From CAYSBK01 sp964429265 (GTDB lineage Bacteria > Planctomycetota > Phycisphaerae > Sedimentisphaerales > Anaerobacaceae), in the NCBI GenBank assembly GCA_964429265.1, contig CAYSBK010000102.1, forward strand, positions 1 to 8,695: a stretch of 8,695 bases of DNA, given 5' to 3'. The position numbers were made by a program, and so were the translations under genes. Below are positions 1 through 7,028 of this stretch, piece after piece (position 1 is the first letter of the stretch; every line of letters starts with the position of its first letter). The notes beneath the pieces are model-generated. The model saw only the letters and a program-made list of their open reading frames with translations, made no database searches and was not told the DNA's origin.

Positions 1-278
1 CCGATAAACGGCATCAAATGGTGCTCGCAGATGCTGAAAAAGGGTATGTCCCGCAGCAATACTATCTCGTCGTATTTCTCGGTGAAAACGCTTTGGAGGT
101 ACCCTTCCGGGTCCTGCCTCATCCCGGCCAGAAGCTCGGCATACATCCTCGCCACACGCTGCGGCGTCTGCCTGAGACCCTCGCGGTCGGGGTCCTCGCC
201 AATGGCCAGAAGGATTTCCCTTACCGCAGCTTCGAGCCTGTCGGCGTCAACCGGTTTTGTATTCCTTTCTGTGGTCAT
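1..278 (-). CDS. folE: GTP cyclohydrolase I, N-terminal part, cut by window edge
   Basis: GTP cyclohydrolase I converts GTP and water to 7,8-dihydroneopterin triphosphate and formate. This is the first step of tetrahydrofolate synthesis and also feeds queuosine-type pathways; the enzyme is cytoplasmic and zinc-dependent. Only the first 92 codons lie in the window. Family signatures visible: GLRQTPQRVARMY (about residues 34-46) and FSICEHHLMPF (81-91), which contains the Cys and second His that bind zinc (C84, H87 here). The rest of the catalytic domain, including the third zinc ligand, lies beyond base 1. The ATG at 278 is 28 bases after the pepA stop, which suggests co-transcription. Its ribosome binding site is weak, and the frame stays open upstream of it (reading N-E-Y-D-R-L-W-D-K-A-Q), so a non-ATG start slightly upstream is possible. 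The family assignment is firm; the exact start is less so. Confidence 0.95.
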   Translation of the reverse strand, partial: MTTERNTKPVDADRLEAAVREILLAIGEDPDREGLRQTPQRVARMYAELLAGMRQDPEGYLQSVFTEKYDEIVLLRDIPFFSICEHHLMPFI

Positions 279-306
279 TTGAGCTTTATCCCAGAGTCTG
301 TCATAT

Positions 307-1851
307 TCATTTTCGACCGGCAACGTTCATCAGGTACGTCGACAGCAGACGTACTCCGAAACCGGTGGCACCCTCTGCGGCGAACTCGTCACCCTTGTCC
401 TGTATCTCCACGCTGGCGATATCGAGGTGTGCCCACTTCTTGTCATCGACGAACTGCCCCAGGAACGCCGCTGCCGTACAGGCCCCCCCGTAGCCGGCTT
501 TGCTGCCGATATTCTTCAGGTCCGCAAGCTTGCTCTTCATTTCCTCGGCGTATTCCTCGCCGCTGGGCATATGCCAGACCTTTTCGCCGCTGGCCCCGGC
601 GGCCTGCTGCAGTTGCTTGATCAGTCCATCGTCGTTGCCCATCAGCGCCGCCATATACCTGCCCAAAGCCACCCGGCACGCACCGGTAAGCGTCGCAATG
701 TCGATTATTATCTCGCAGTTCTGCCTGACCGCGTAGCTGAGACCATCGCAAAGTATCATCCGGCCTTCCGCATCGGTGTTCTGGACCTCAACGGTCTTCC
801 CGCTGAAGGTAGTCACGATGTCGCCCGGTCGATAACTTGTGCCGCTCGGCAGGTTCTCGGCGGCCGGAACGATACCATAGATGTCAAGCGGCAGTTCCAT
901 TTCAGCCGCCGCCTTCACCGTCGCCAGTACCGCGATGCCGCCCGACTTGTCCAGCTTCATCTCGTCCAGCCCTCTGGAGGGCTTTATGTTTATACCGCCG
1001 GAGTCGAACGTTATTGCCTTGCCGACCAGTGCAACCGTGGGCTTGCGGCGTGCGGCGGCCGCACGGCTTCTATACCGCATCACGATAAAACGCGGCTTGC
1101 TGTTGGAACCGCCTCCGACCGCAAGCACTCCTCCCATGCCCTTTGCTGCCATTTGTCTTTCGTCGAGCACCGTGCAGGTGACATTTCTGAGCGTCCTCGC
1201 CAGCTTCTTTGCTTCGGTCGCCAGCGCCGGCGGGTTGATGACGTTGCCAGGGCGATTTGCCAGCGTCCGCGCGTAACTCTGGGCCGCGCCCAGTACCCGC
1301 CCGGCAACCAGACCCCTGTTCAGGCTCCTTGCAACCGCAGAATCGGGGTCCACCAGCTCGACCCTGAGCCGGTCCGGCCGGTGGTTCTCGTTTCGCGTGA
1401 CAAACTCATCATACCTGTAGCTGCCGAAGTAAATTCCTTCGGCCGCCGCCCGGCCGACGTCTATTGCATCAAGGCGCTTTCCAAACGCGCAGTGTCCGGC
1501 AAAACTAACCTTCTTGACCTTCATATCGACGGCCTTTCTGGCCGCCGCTGCCGCCGAGCGGCGAACCGTGTCAAGAGTCGCCTGCTTCTGGTCACCAAGG
1601 CCCACCAGAAGAACCCTTTCTGCGCCGATTCGGCCGTTGCCGTAAAGCACCGCCGTCGAGCCGCATTTGCCTTCGAAATCGCCCAGTTCCATCAGCCGCT
1701 TGATCGCACCATCAAGCCGGCGATCGACCCCGCTGGCGGCGGCATCGAGGGTCTTGCGGCCCGCAAAAAGGCCCAAAACCAGCATATTCGTGCGGCACGC
1801 CGCCAAATCAGCCCTCCGCGCGGAAAGCTCGACCTGGATGATGTCTTTCAT
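307..1851 (-). CDS. pepA: Leucyl aminopeptidase (M17 family cytosol aminopeptidase)
   Basis: PepA is a cytoplasmic two-metal aminopeptidase, usually a hexamer, that removes N-terminal residues such as leucine from peptides during protein turnover. The protein has 514 residues, normal for the family (about 500). The N-terminal third is the variable macro-like domain; the catalytic peptidase_M17 domain runs from about residue 185 to the end. The signature NTDAEGR is at 358-364. Predicted metal ligands are K278, D283, D301, D360 and E362, and predicted catalytic residues are K290 and R364. These sit at a constant +8 offset from the E. coli PepA residues as I remember them. Near the C-terminus, ADLKNIGSKAGYGG and WAHLDIA are also typical. 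The start is well supported: AAGGA lies 9 bases before the ATG and overlaps the prfB stop codon, with a 12-base intergenic gap. It is probably co-transcribed with prfB and folE. Nothing suggests loss of activity. Confidence 0.97.
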   Translation of the reverse strand: MKDIIQVELSARRADLAACRTNMLVLGLFAGRKTLDAAASGVDRRLDGAIKRLMELGDFEGKCGSTAVLYGNGRIGAERVLLVGLGDQKQATLDTVRRSAAAAARKAVDMKVKKVSFAGHCAFGKRLDAIDVGRAAAEGIYFGSYRYDEFVTRNENHRPDRLRVELVDPDSAVARSLNRGLVAGRVLGAAQSYARTLANRPGNVINPPALATEAKKLARTLRNVTCTVLDERQMAAKGMGGVLAVGGGSNSKPRFIVMRYRSRAAAARRKPTVALVGKAITFDSGGINIKPSRGLDEMKLDKSGGIAVLATVKAAAEMELPLDIYGIVPAAENLPSGTSYRPGDIVTTFSGKTVEVQNTDAEGRMILCDGLSYAVRQNCEIIIDIATLTGACRVALGRYMAALMGNDDGLIKQLQQAAGASGEKVWHMPSGEEYAEEMKSKLADLKNIGSKAGYGGACTAAAFLGQFVDDKKWAHLDIASVEIQDKGDEFAAEGATGFGVRLLSTYLMNVAGRK

Positions 1852-1863
1852 CTCTGCTCGTCC

Positions 1864-2989
1864 TTATACAATGTTTTTATCCTTGTGTCTTTGCCTGGCC
1901 CTGTGGCGCAGGTAACTTTCGACAAAACCGTCCAACTCGCCGTCGAGCACGCCCTCGACATTGCCGGTCTGGAAATTGGTGCGGTGGTCCTTGACCATTC
2001 GATAAGGCTGTAACACGTAGCTGCGTATCTGGTAGCCCCAGGCAATTTCACCCTTGTCGCTGTAGAGCCTGGCCAGCTCGGCGTCGCGTTTCTGCTGCTG
2101 CAGCATATAGAGACGCGATTTGAGCATCGCCATTGCCTGGGCGCGGTTCTTGTGCTGGCTTCGTTCGTTCTGGCATTGCACCACCAGCCCCGTGGGAATG
2201 TGCGTGATGCGAACGGCCGAACTGACCTTGTTGACGTGCTGGCCGCCGGGGCCGCTGGCCCGGTAGAAATCAGTCTTGATGTCATTCTCGTTGATTTCTA
2301 TGTCGCTGTCCTCGTCGAATTCCGGAACGCAGTCCACCGCCGCGAAGCTGGTGTGTCGCCGGCTCTGCGAGTCGAAGGGGCTTATGCGGACCAGCCGGTG
2401 CACCCCCACCTCGCAGGACAGCCTGCCGAATGCAAACGGTCCCTTTACGTGCAGTGTCACCGAGCGCACGCCGGTCTCTTCGCCCGGCGTTATATCAAGC
2501 TGCCGGAACGTATATTGCTTTGCTTCGAAGTAACGAGTGTACATCCTCAGAAGCATATTGGCCCAGTCGCAGCTTTCCGTGCCGCCGGCGCCGGCGTGAA
2601 TACTGAAGAAGCAGTTCTTCATATCGTCAGGCCCGTCCAGCAGGCCCGCCAGCTCTATTTGCGTACATTTCTTCTGCAGCTGTACCAGGTCCTCGGCCAG
2701 TTGCGCCAGTTCGTCGGGGTCGCTGTGAACGGCCAGCTCGAACAACTCGCGCAGGTCCTGAGCCTCACGCTCGATTTCCTCAACCGGCTCCACCACCGCC
2801 TTCAGCGCGCTCAGTTTCGACACAACCGACTGCGCAGCCTCGGCGTTGTCCCAGAAGCCTGGCTCGGACATACGCTTTTCGATTGCCTGTAGCTGGGCTT
2901 TTTTTGCAGGCAGGTCAAAGCCAGTCCCGGACCTTTTCGATCCGGGCCGACAGCTCTGATATCGCTGCTTTCAGTTCCGTTGGTTCCAT
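1864..2989 (-). CDS. prfB: Peptide chain release factor 2, with programmed +1 frameshift
   Basis: RF2 recognises UAA and UGA stop codons in the ribosomal A site and triggers release of the finished protein. The gene is in two frames. Codons 1-24 (2989-2918, MEPTELKAAISELSAR... to DWL) end at an in-frame TGA (2917-2915). Skipping one base (T2917) continues as DLPAKKAQLQAIEKRMSEPGFWDN and runs to TAA at 1866-1864. The joined product has 374 residues, close to the 365 of E. coli RF2. Recognition motif SPF is at about 203-205 and the catalytic GGQ, within ASGPGGQHVNK, at about 248-250, both almost exactly where E. coli has them. A GGAG lies 10 bases before the ATG. Calling the gene from the ATG at 2871 would lose 39 N-terminal residues. 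It is first in a probable prfB-pepA-folE operon. Low RF2 should favour the shift and high RF2 favour termination, giving negative feedback. Confidence 0.97.
2914..2929 (-). promoter_or_regulatory. prfB: Programmed +1 frameshift site of prfB
   Basis: On the minus strand this reads CGGGAC TGG CTT TGA C. The slippery CTT (2920-2918) and the UGA followed by C (2917-2914) match the conserved RF2 shift site exactly. UGA followed by C is a poor terminator, and tRNA-Leu can slip from CUU to UUU. The internal Shine-Dalgarno-like stimulator, AGGGGG three bases before CUU in E. coli, is degraded here to CGGGAC at the same spacing, keeping only the GGG core. Reading continues in frame only after the shift. 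The site is very secure; the strength of stimulation is uncertain. Confidence 0.93.
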
Positions 2990-3064
2990 TGTGTTCGGGC
3001 TCCGGTCTTTTTCCTATTCTTGCGGTACGGCGCAAACAACCCGCCCATATTTCAAACAACTGGC

Positions 3065-3093
3065 TTTATACCGTCCCAGACTCAACTAGGCAA
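3065..3093 (-). promoter_or_regulatory. Predicted sigma70-type promoter of the prfB-pepA-folE operon
   Basis: On the minus strand a -35 box TTGCCT (3093-3088, 4 of 6 consensus bases) is followed after exactly 17 bases by a -10 box TATAAA (3070-3065, 5 of 6). Transcription would start near 3058, giving a leader of about 69 bases before the prfB ATG. It lies in the 129-base gap between the lipoprotein gene stop and prfB, where an operon promoter is expected. This is a match by eye with no experimental support. Confidence 0.55.
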
Positions 3094-3118
3094 TCGTTAT
3101 GTTATCTTCGCGGTAACC

Positions 3119-4735
3119 TTATGAAACAGCCAGGGGATCCAGCTTCCTCAGCCGCTCGGTATAAATCTTGTAGGGGTGTTTCTTCAACAGCTCGCGGCCG
3201 TACTCGGCCAATGCCTGCTGTCTTCGCTTGCGCGTCAGGAATCCTTTCACTTCCTGTTTGACCGCCTTTGACAACTTTCTCTCCGAGCCGGGCTTCTTCT
3301 GCACTATCTTGACTACTCGCCACTTTACCCCTATCTGTCGCCGCCGGATGTCGGTGTAAAAGCCCTTGATTGGACCGACGATGTCGTTCGGCTCGGCCGA
3401 CCAGAGCTGTTCAAAGAATATCCCTTCCGAGTCCACCGTCACCGTTGCGGGCCGGTTGTCTTTCCGAAGCGAGAACTGCTCGGCCACGCTCTCGAATGAC
3501 TGTCCGCCGTCGAGCGCTGCCTTGGCCTGCCTGGCCGTGGCCAGGTCCTTGCACCATATCTGCCGTATCTTCACGCTGTCCTTACGCCGGAATTGCTCCT
3601 TGTGCTGCTCGAAGTAGGCCGCGATTTCCTCGTCGGTCGGCTTCTCCACGTTCTGGTAGATTTTGCGCCGCACGTCGCTCAGGATATAGCCGTCTTCGCG
3701 ATTTCGAACCTTCTTGACGTATGCAGGGTCCTTGTCAAGACCCTGTGCCCTGGCCTGCGACACCAGGATCGATGTCCGCAGCGCTTTTTCAAGAAGCTCC
3801 TCAACGCCCTTGAGTGTGTCGAGATTCTTGGGGCGGTCAGGTGGGGACATCTTGTGCAGCGTCCAGAACCAGTCCTCGATCGTAACCCTGCCCCCATCGA
3901 ACGTCGCCAGGGGTGTCTGTTTTTCCTCCGGCGTTAATTCCTCTTCAATTTGCCATCTCTTTATCCAGTAACCCCTTCGCTGCCTGCTGGGCTTGTACAG
4001 AAGTCTTTGATGGGCCTGGGCGGCCTTTGGGAAATTGTACTTCAGCAGTTTTACGTTGCGTCGTTCACGGAGTTGCTCGTAGTAGCGGTCGACAAGGTTT
4101 CTTACTTTTTCACGCCGCAGTACGAGCTCGGCGTTTTTCTTGTTGAGCTTCGGGTTGCTTTTGATTTTTTGTTCTATCTCGGACTCGGTAATCTTTATCT
4201 GTCTTGCTTTATCTGCCAGTTCCTTCCGCAGCAGCATGTTAATAAGGTCGTTCTCGTTCATCTCCCGAAGCGTCGGGCTGTTGGGCAGCACATTGTCCTG
4301 GCGGGCCTGCACCAGCATCGCCTTTTCCGCCAGCATCTCCATAAGAACCTCGTTAACCTCGGCCGGCTCACATCGGCCCGATTTCCCTATCTCGCCGCGG
4401 CGCAGCTTCAGCAGAACCTTTTCGACCAGCTCGTCTGCGGTGATGGTATAGTCGCCGATACGCGCTACCACGCCTGGCTCTTCGGTTTGTGTGGCCTGCC
4501 CGGTCTCGGGGGAAGGCGCAGGCTGGGGCCGCTCAGCTTTGGCCGCTTCCGTCGCCGGTTTTGCCGCCGGTGCCTCCGCAGCGGTCGATGGCTCTGCCGC
4601 CGGTTCGGGTTGCATGCGAGCCTGCGGCGCCTGGGGGACATTGACCTTGCCCGGCTGCTGTTCGCTCTCGCAGCCGTAGCACAGCAGAATCAACACAGCC
4701 ACAGTGAACGTTAATCTGCCGGCAATCGTTTTCAT
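3119..4735 (-). CDS. SurA/PpiC-like peptidyl-prolyl isomerase lipoprotein
   Basis: Predicted exported folding factor of the parvulin (PpiC/SurA/PrsA) class, which helps secreted or outer-membrane proteins fold, in some cases by cis-trans isomerisation of prolyl bonds. The 538-residue product begins with a signal peptide (MKTIAGRLTFTVAVLILLCYGC). C22 is the likely lipidated cysteine, although Cys at -3 and Tyr at -2 make an imperfect lipobox. A Pro/Ala/Glu-rich linker spans about 25-88. Two segments resemble the start of SurA_N modules: VVARIGDYTITADELVEK (89-106) and LATFDGGRVTIEDWF (276-290), each followed by charged helices. A divergent parvulin domain lies at about 385-480 (VKIRQIWCKDLATARQAK, then FESVAEQFS). 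It lacks the usual GG-x-LG strand, so catalysis is doubtful. The C-terminus is basic. The start at 4735 is chosen because AAGGAG lies 6 bases upstream; the ATG at 4762 would disrupt the signal peptide. The gene appears monocistronic. Confidence 0.85.
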   Translation of the reverse strand: MKTIAGRLTFTVAVLILLCYGCESEQQPGKVNVPQAPQARMQPEPAAEPSTAAEAPAAKPATEAAKAERPQPAPSPETGQATQTEEPGVVARIGDYTITADELVEKVLLKLRRGEIGKSGRCEPAEVNEVLMEMLAEKAMLVQARQDNVLPNSPTLREMNENDLINMLLRKELADKARQIKITESEIEQKIKSNPKLNKKNAELVLRREKVRNLVDRYYEQLRERRNVKLLKYNFPKAAQAHQRLLYKPSRQRRGYWIKRWQIEEELTPEEKQTPLATFDGGRVTIEDWFWTLHKMSPPDRPKNLDTLKGVEELLEKALRTSILVSQARAQGLDKDPAYVKKVRNREDGYILSDVRRKIYQNVEKPTDEEIAAYFEQHKEQFRRKDSVKIRQIWCKDLATARQAKAALDGGQSFESVAEQFSLRKDNRPATVTVDSEGIFFEQLWSAEPNDIVGPIKGFYTDIRRRQIGVKWRVVKIVQKKPGSERKLSKAVKQEVKGFLTRKRRQQALAEYGRELLKKHPYKIYTERLRKLDPLAVS

Positions 4736-4741
4736 AGCTCG

Positions 4742-4747
4742 CTCCTT
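4742..4747 (-). promoter_or_regulatory. Ribosome binding site deciding the lipoprotein start
   Basis: AAGGAG on the minus strand, 6 bases before the ATG at 4735. It fixes the start immediately before the signal peptide and argues against the in-frame ATG at 4762, which would add MLVLSKERA in front of it. Confidence 0.8.
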
Positions 4748-4810
4748 GCTCAAAACCAGCATTTTATCGTGGTTTCACTGTTCAGGCCTGTCGGCCGCCG
4801 CAAACCCTGA

Positions 4811-4839
4811 ATCCTACCAAGAGATTCGTTCCCTGTCAA
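4811..4839 (-). promoter_or_regulatory. Predicted sigma70-type promoter of the SurA-like gene
   Basis: On the minus strand a perfect -35 box TTGACA (4839-4834) is followed after 17 bases by TAGGAT (4816-4811, 4 of 6 consensus bases). The predicted start near 4804 leaves a leader of about 69 bases before the ATG at 4735. Position, spacing and orientation all fit this gene. Confidence 0.6.
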
Positions 4840-4869
4840 ATACATCGCTGCACTACCGCCGCATTCGCA

Positions 4870-4898
4870 GGCCCGCGTGCGATCCGTCGCCGCGGGCC
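4870..4898. other. Strong stem-loop in the divergent intergenic region
   Basis: An inverted repeat can fold as an 8-base-pair stem (4870-4877 with 4891-4898, GGCCCGCG/CGCGGGCC), one unpaired T at 4878, then 4 more pairs (4879-4882 with 4887-4890, GCGA/TCGC) closed by a TCCG loop. All 12 pairs are Watson-Crick and mostly G-C. It is not a standard intrinsic terminator on either strand, because no T-run follows: the plus strand continues GAAAAATA and the minus strand TGCGAATG. It lies about 30 bases upstream of the -35 box of the SurA-like gene and 108 bases upstream of the EF-hand gene start. It could be a regulator-binding site or a structured leader; its role is unknown. Confidence 0.5.
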
Positions 4899-4917
4899 GA
4901 AAAATATGCTCCGGGGC

Positions 4918-4946
4918 TTTATGTTACACCGCCGCGCCTGTACAAT
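4918..4946 (+). promoter_or_regulatory. Weak candidate promoter of the EF-hand membrane protein gene
   Basis: TACAAT (4941-4946, 5 of 6 -10 consensus bases) lies 17 bases after TTTATG (4918-4923), a poor -35 box with 3 of 6 matches. It is the best plus-strand candidate I found in the 271-base spacer before the gene. Transcription would begin near 4953, about 54 bases before the start codon. The call is tentative. Confidence 0.25.
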
Positions 4947-5006
4947 GGGCGTACCACGGGCGGGCTTGGACTGGCAGACGCCGCGCAGGCAGGAAAGGTC
5001 ATTGCG

Positions 5007-7028
5007 ATGTGGCAAAACGGCGGGATGGTTTTCGAACGCTTCGGAAGCAGCCGGCACCTCAGGATCCGCACGGCCGACGACCTCCAAAAGGCCCTCGAAC
5101 TCGACGAGGCACACTGGGTCGCCACAAGCGCACCGGTGGATATGTTCAACTGCGACGAACACTTCCTGAAACTGTTGGATAGCGACAACAACGGGAGGAT
5201 TTTGTGCCACGAGCTGAAGGACGCGATTCGTTTTGCCCTGGCCGTGCTGGGTGACCGAGAGCCGATAAATGCAAGAAGCACGTCACTTGCGCCGCAGGCC
5301 GTCTCGGCTGATACCCCGCAGGGCCGGCAGGTCCTGGAAGCGATCGAGGCCGTAAACACACGGCTCGGCCGACCCAGGGACGCCGACATCACGCTCCAGC
5401 AGATTCGCCACCTCAAGGCCGCTTCCGAATCCAGGCCCGTCAGCGAGGCGGGCGTGGCATTGCCCGAGGCGGCCGATGGCCAGGTCAGGCAGTTCATCTG
5501 CGATATCATAGAGACCATCGGCGGCGTCGAGCATCCCAGTGGCGGCCGGGGGGTCGATTCGGCGACGCTGGACACGTTCCTGGCAAAGGCCCACGCCTAT
5601 CTCGACTGGTCTGAAAAGGGCAAAATCCCTCCCGGAAAACGCAAAACCGACGTTATGCCTCTCGGTGCCGAGACGACCGCTGCCTATGAGGTTTTCTGTG
5701 CGTTGCGGGGCAAGCTCGACCAGTATTTCGCGCAGTGCCTGGCACTGAATCTCGACCAGCGATTCGCCCAGAGGATGGGCTGGACGCAGGAGGAGCTTGA
5801 GCGGCTTGATTTCGACGACCCCGCCGTTATCGAGCAGGTCCTTGAGAAAGCCCCGCTGGCCCCGGCCCGAGCCGACCAGGTACTTGACTTCGGCGACAAG
5901 ATAAATCCCTTTTACGAGGAGTTGCTGCGGCAATTTCGCCGCCACGTCGTCGAGCCGGTGCTCGGCAAGAATATCGACAGCCTTTCCGCAGGCCACTGGC
6001 GGCAGATAAGGGCGTTCTTCGCTGCGCACGACCGGTGGGTTTGTGAAAAACCCGCCCCCGAGATGGAAAGGCTCGGTATTGAAAAGCTGCAGGCTTATGT
6101 CGAAGGTGACTTCGCGCCGCGGCTGCGGGCGCTTATCGCCGCCAGTCAGGACACCGCCGGGATACTCGAAAAGATAAGACTGCTGGAAAACGTCGTGCTT
6201 CTGCAAGTGCACCTGATCGATTTTGCGAACAATTTCATAAGCTTTCCGCACCTTTACGACCTGGCCCGCAGGGCCATGTTCGAGATGGGAACGCTGGTTA
6301 TGGACGGGCGGCGGTTCAACCTGGCCGTGCGGGTCCGCGACAGGAATCGGCACAAGGCCGCCGCCGCAGGCTGCAACATATTCGTGCTCTACATCGAGGT
6401 AACCGCCCGCGCCGACGGCGACACAATGGAACTGGCGGTGCCGGTAACCGCCGGCGGCCGGGGCAACCTCTGCGTCGGCAAACGTGGCGTATTCTACGAC
6501 CTCGCAGGCCGGGAATATGACGCAAAGGTAATCGACATTGTCGAAAATCCTATCAGCCTTCAGGAGGCGCTGTTTATGCCGTTCCGTCGGCTGGGTCGCG
6601 TGCTGGTCGGAAAGATAGAATCGATCACCACCGCCGCCGAGAAGAAGCTCGACTCGAGGGTTTCCGCGACGGTCGAGCAGGTCGCCGCACCGCGGCCCGC
6701 CACCGCCGAGGCTGCTGGTGCGTCGCGTCTTTCGCGGGCGGGGATGCTGATGGGAGCCGGCGTCACCCTCGCGGCGCTTGGCTCGGCCGTGGCATATATA
6801 ACCAAGACGCTGTCGGCGGTTAAGCCTCTAAGCGCCATTCTGGCGGTCCTGGCCGCGGCGGCGGCGGTGATGCTGCCGGTGTCGATAGTGGCGTTTCTGA
6901 AGCTTCGCCGACGCGACCTGAGCGCCATACTCGAAGGCTGCGGCTGGGCGATAAACGCGCGTATGCGCCTTTCGCGAAAGCAGTGCCGCTTCTTTACACA
7001 CCGGCCCAGGTACCCGACAGGCCGTTAG
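5007..7028 (+). CDS. Uncharacterised EF-hand protein with C-terminal two-helix membrane hairpin
   Basis: I do not recognise a named family. The product has 673 residues. Near the N-terminus, LDEAHWVATSAPVDMFNCD (32-50) leads into a canonical 12-residue EF-hand loop, DSDNNGRILCHE (58-69). Its Asp, Asp, Asn, Gly, Ile and Glu fall at loop positions 1, 3, 5, 6, 8 and 12, so calcium binding is likely. The middle (about 100-430) is charged and looks helical. A region at about 435-520 looks beta-rich. Two hydrophobic stretches follow, at about 579-598 and 606-631, the second ending in KLRRR, which suggests a membrane hairpin with both ends cytoplasmic. The tail GWAINARMRLSRKQCRFFT is basic. There is no signal peptide. 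The start at 5007 has AGGAAAGG 8 bases upstream; the open frame reaching back to 4704 reads like non-coding sequence. The gene is divergent from the SurA-like gene and its stop overlaps that of the next gene. Confidence 0.85.
   Translation: MWQNGGMVFERFGSSRHLRIRTADDLQKALELDEAHWVATSAPVDMFNCDEHFLKLLDSDNNGRILCHELKDAIRFALAVLGDREPINARSTSLAPQAVSADTPQGRQVLEAIEAVNTRLGRPRDADITLQQIRHLKAASESRPVSEAGVALPEAADGQVRQFICDIIETIGGVEHPSGGRGVDSATLDTFLAKAHAYLDWSEKGKIPPGKRKTDVMPLGAETTAAYEVFCALRGKLDQYFAQCLALNLDQRFAQRMGWTQEELERLDFDDPAVIEQVLEKAPLAPARADQVLDFGDKINPFYEELLRQFRRHVVEPVLGKNIDSLSAGHWRQIRAFFAAHDRWVCEKPAPEMERLGIEKLQAYVEGDFAPRLRALIAASQDTAGILEKIRLLENVVLLQVHLIDFANNFISFPHLYDLARRAMFEMGTLVMDGRRFNLAVRVRDRNRHKAAAAGCNIFVLYIEVTARADGDTMELAVPVTAGGRGNLCVGKRGVFYDLAGREYDAKVIDIVENPISLQEALFMPFRRLGRVLVGKIESITTAAEKKLDSRVSATVEQVAAPRPATAEAAGASRLSRAGMLMGAGVTLAALGSAVAYITKTLSAVKPLSAILAVLAAAAAVMLPVSIVAFLKLRRRDLSAILEGCGWAINARMRLSRKQCRFFTHRPRYPTGR

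Noticed and set aside
427..2013. Long open frame on the plus strand (528 codons) opposite pepA and the end of prfB
   Set aside because: It is antisense to a clear M17 peptidase with all catalytic residues and crosses the pepA/prfB boundary. Its translation has no recognisable motif. It reflects GC-rich codon bias on the opposite strand.
1864..2989. prfB as a pseudogene because of the in-frame TGA
   Set aside because: The TGA sits exactly in the conserved CTT-TGA-C frameshift context, and both flanking frames are coding-like with RF2 homology.
3101..3117. Small hairpin (GTTATC, TTCGC loop, GGTAAC) as a terminator of the SurA-like gene
   Set aside because: The stem pairs better on the plus strand than on the minus strand, which has a C-A mismatch. 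No T-run follows, and it starts right at the stop codon.
3950..4714. Plus-strand open frame of 254 codons opposite the SurA-like gene
   Set aside because: The minus-strand gene has a promoter, a ribosome binding site, a signal peptide and parvulin features. The antisense frame ends in Arg/Leu/Gly-rich low-complexity sequence that mirrors the Pro/Ala linker.
4704..5006. N-terminal extension of the EF-hand protein back to the ATG at 4704
   Set aside because: It would overlap the start of the divergent gene and its promoter, and the translation looks non-coding. A strong AGGAAAGG precedes the ATG at 5007.
5283..6353. Open frame of 356 codons on the minus strand inside the EF-hand gene
   Set aside because: The plus-strand frame is longer, has a good ribosome binding site and contains an EF-hand and membrane helices. 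The antisense product shows no domain-like features.
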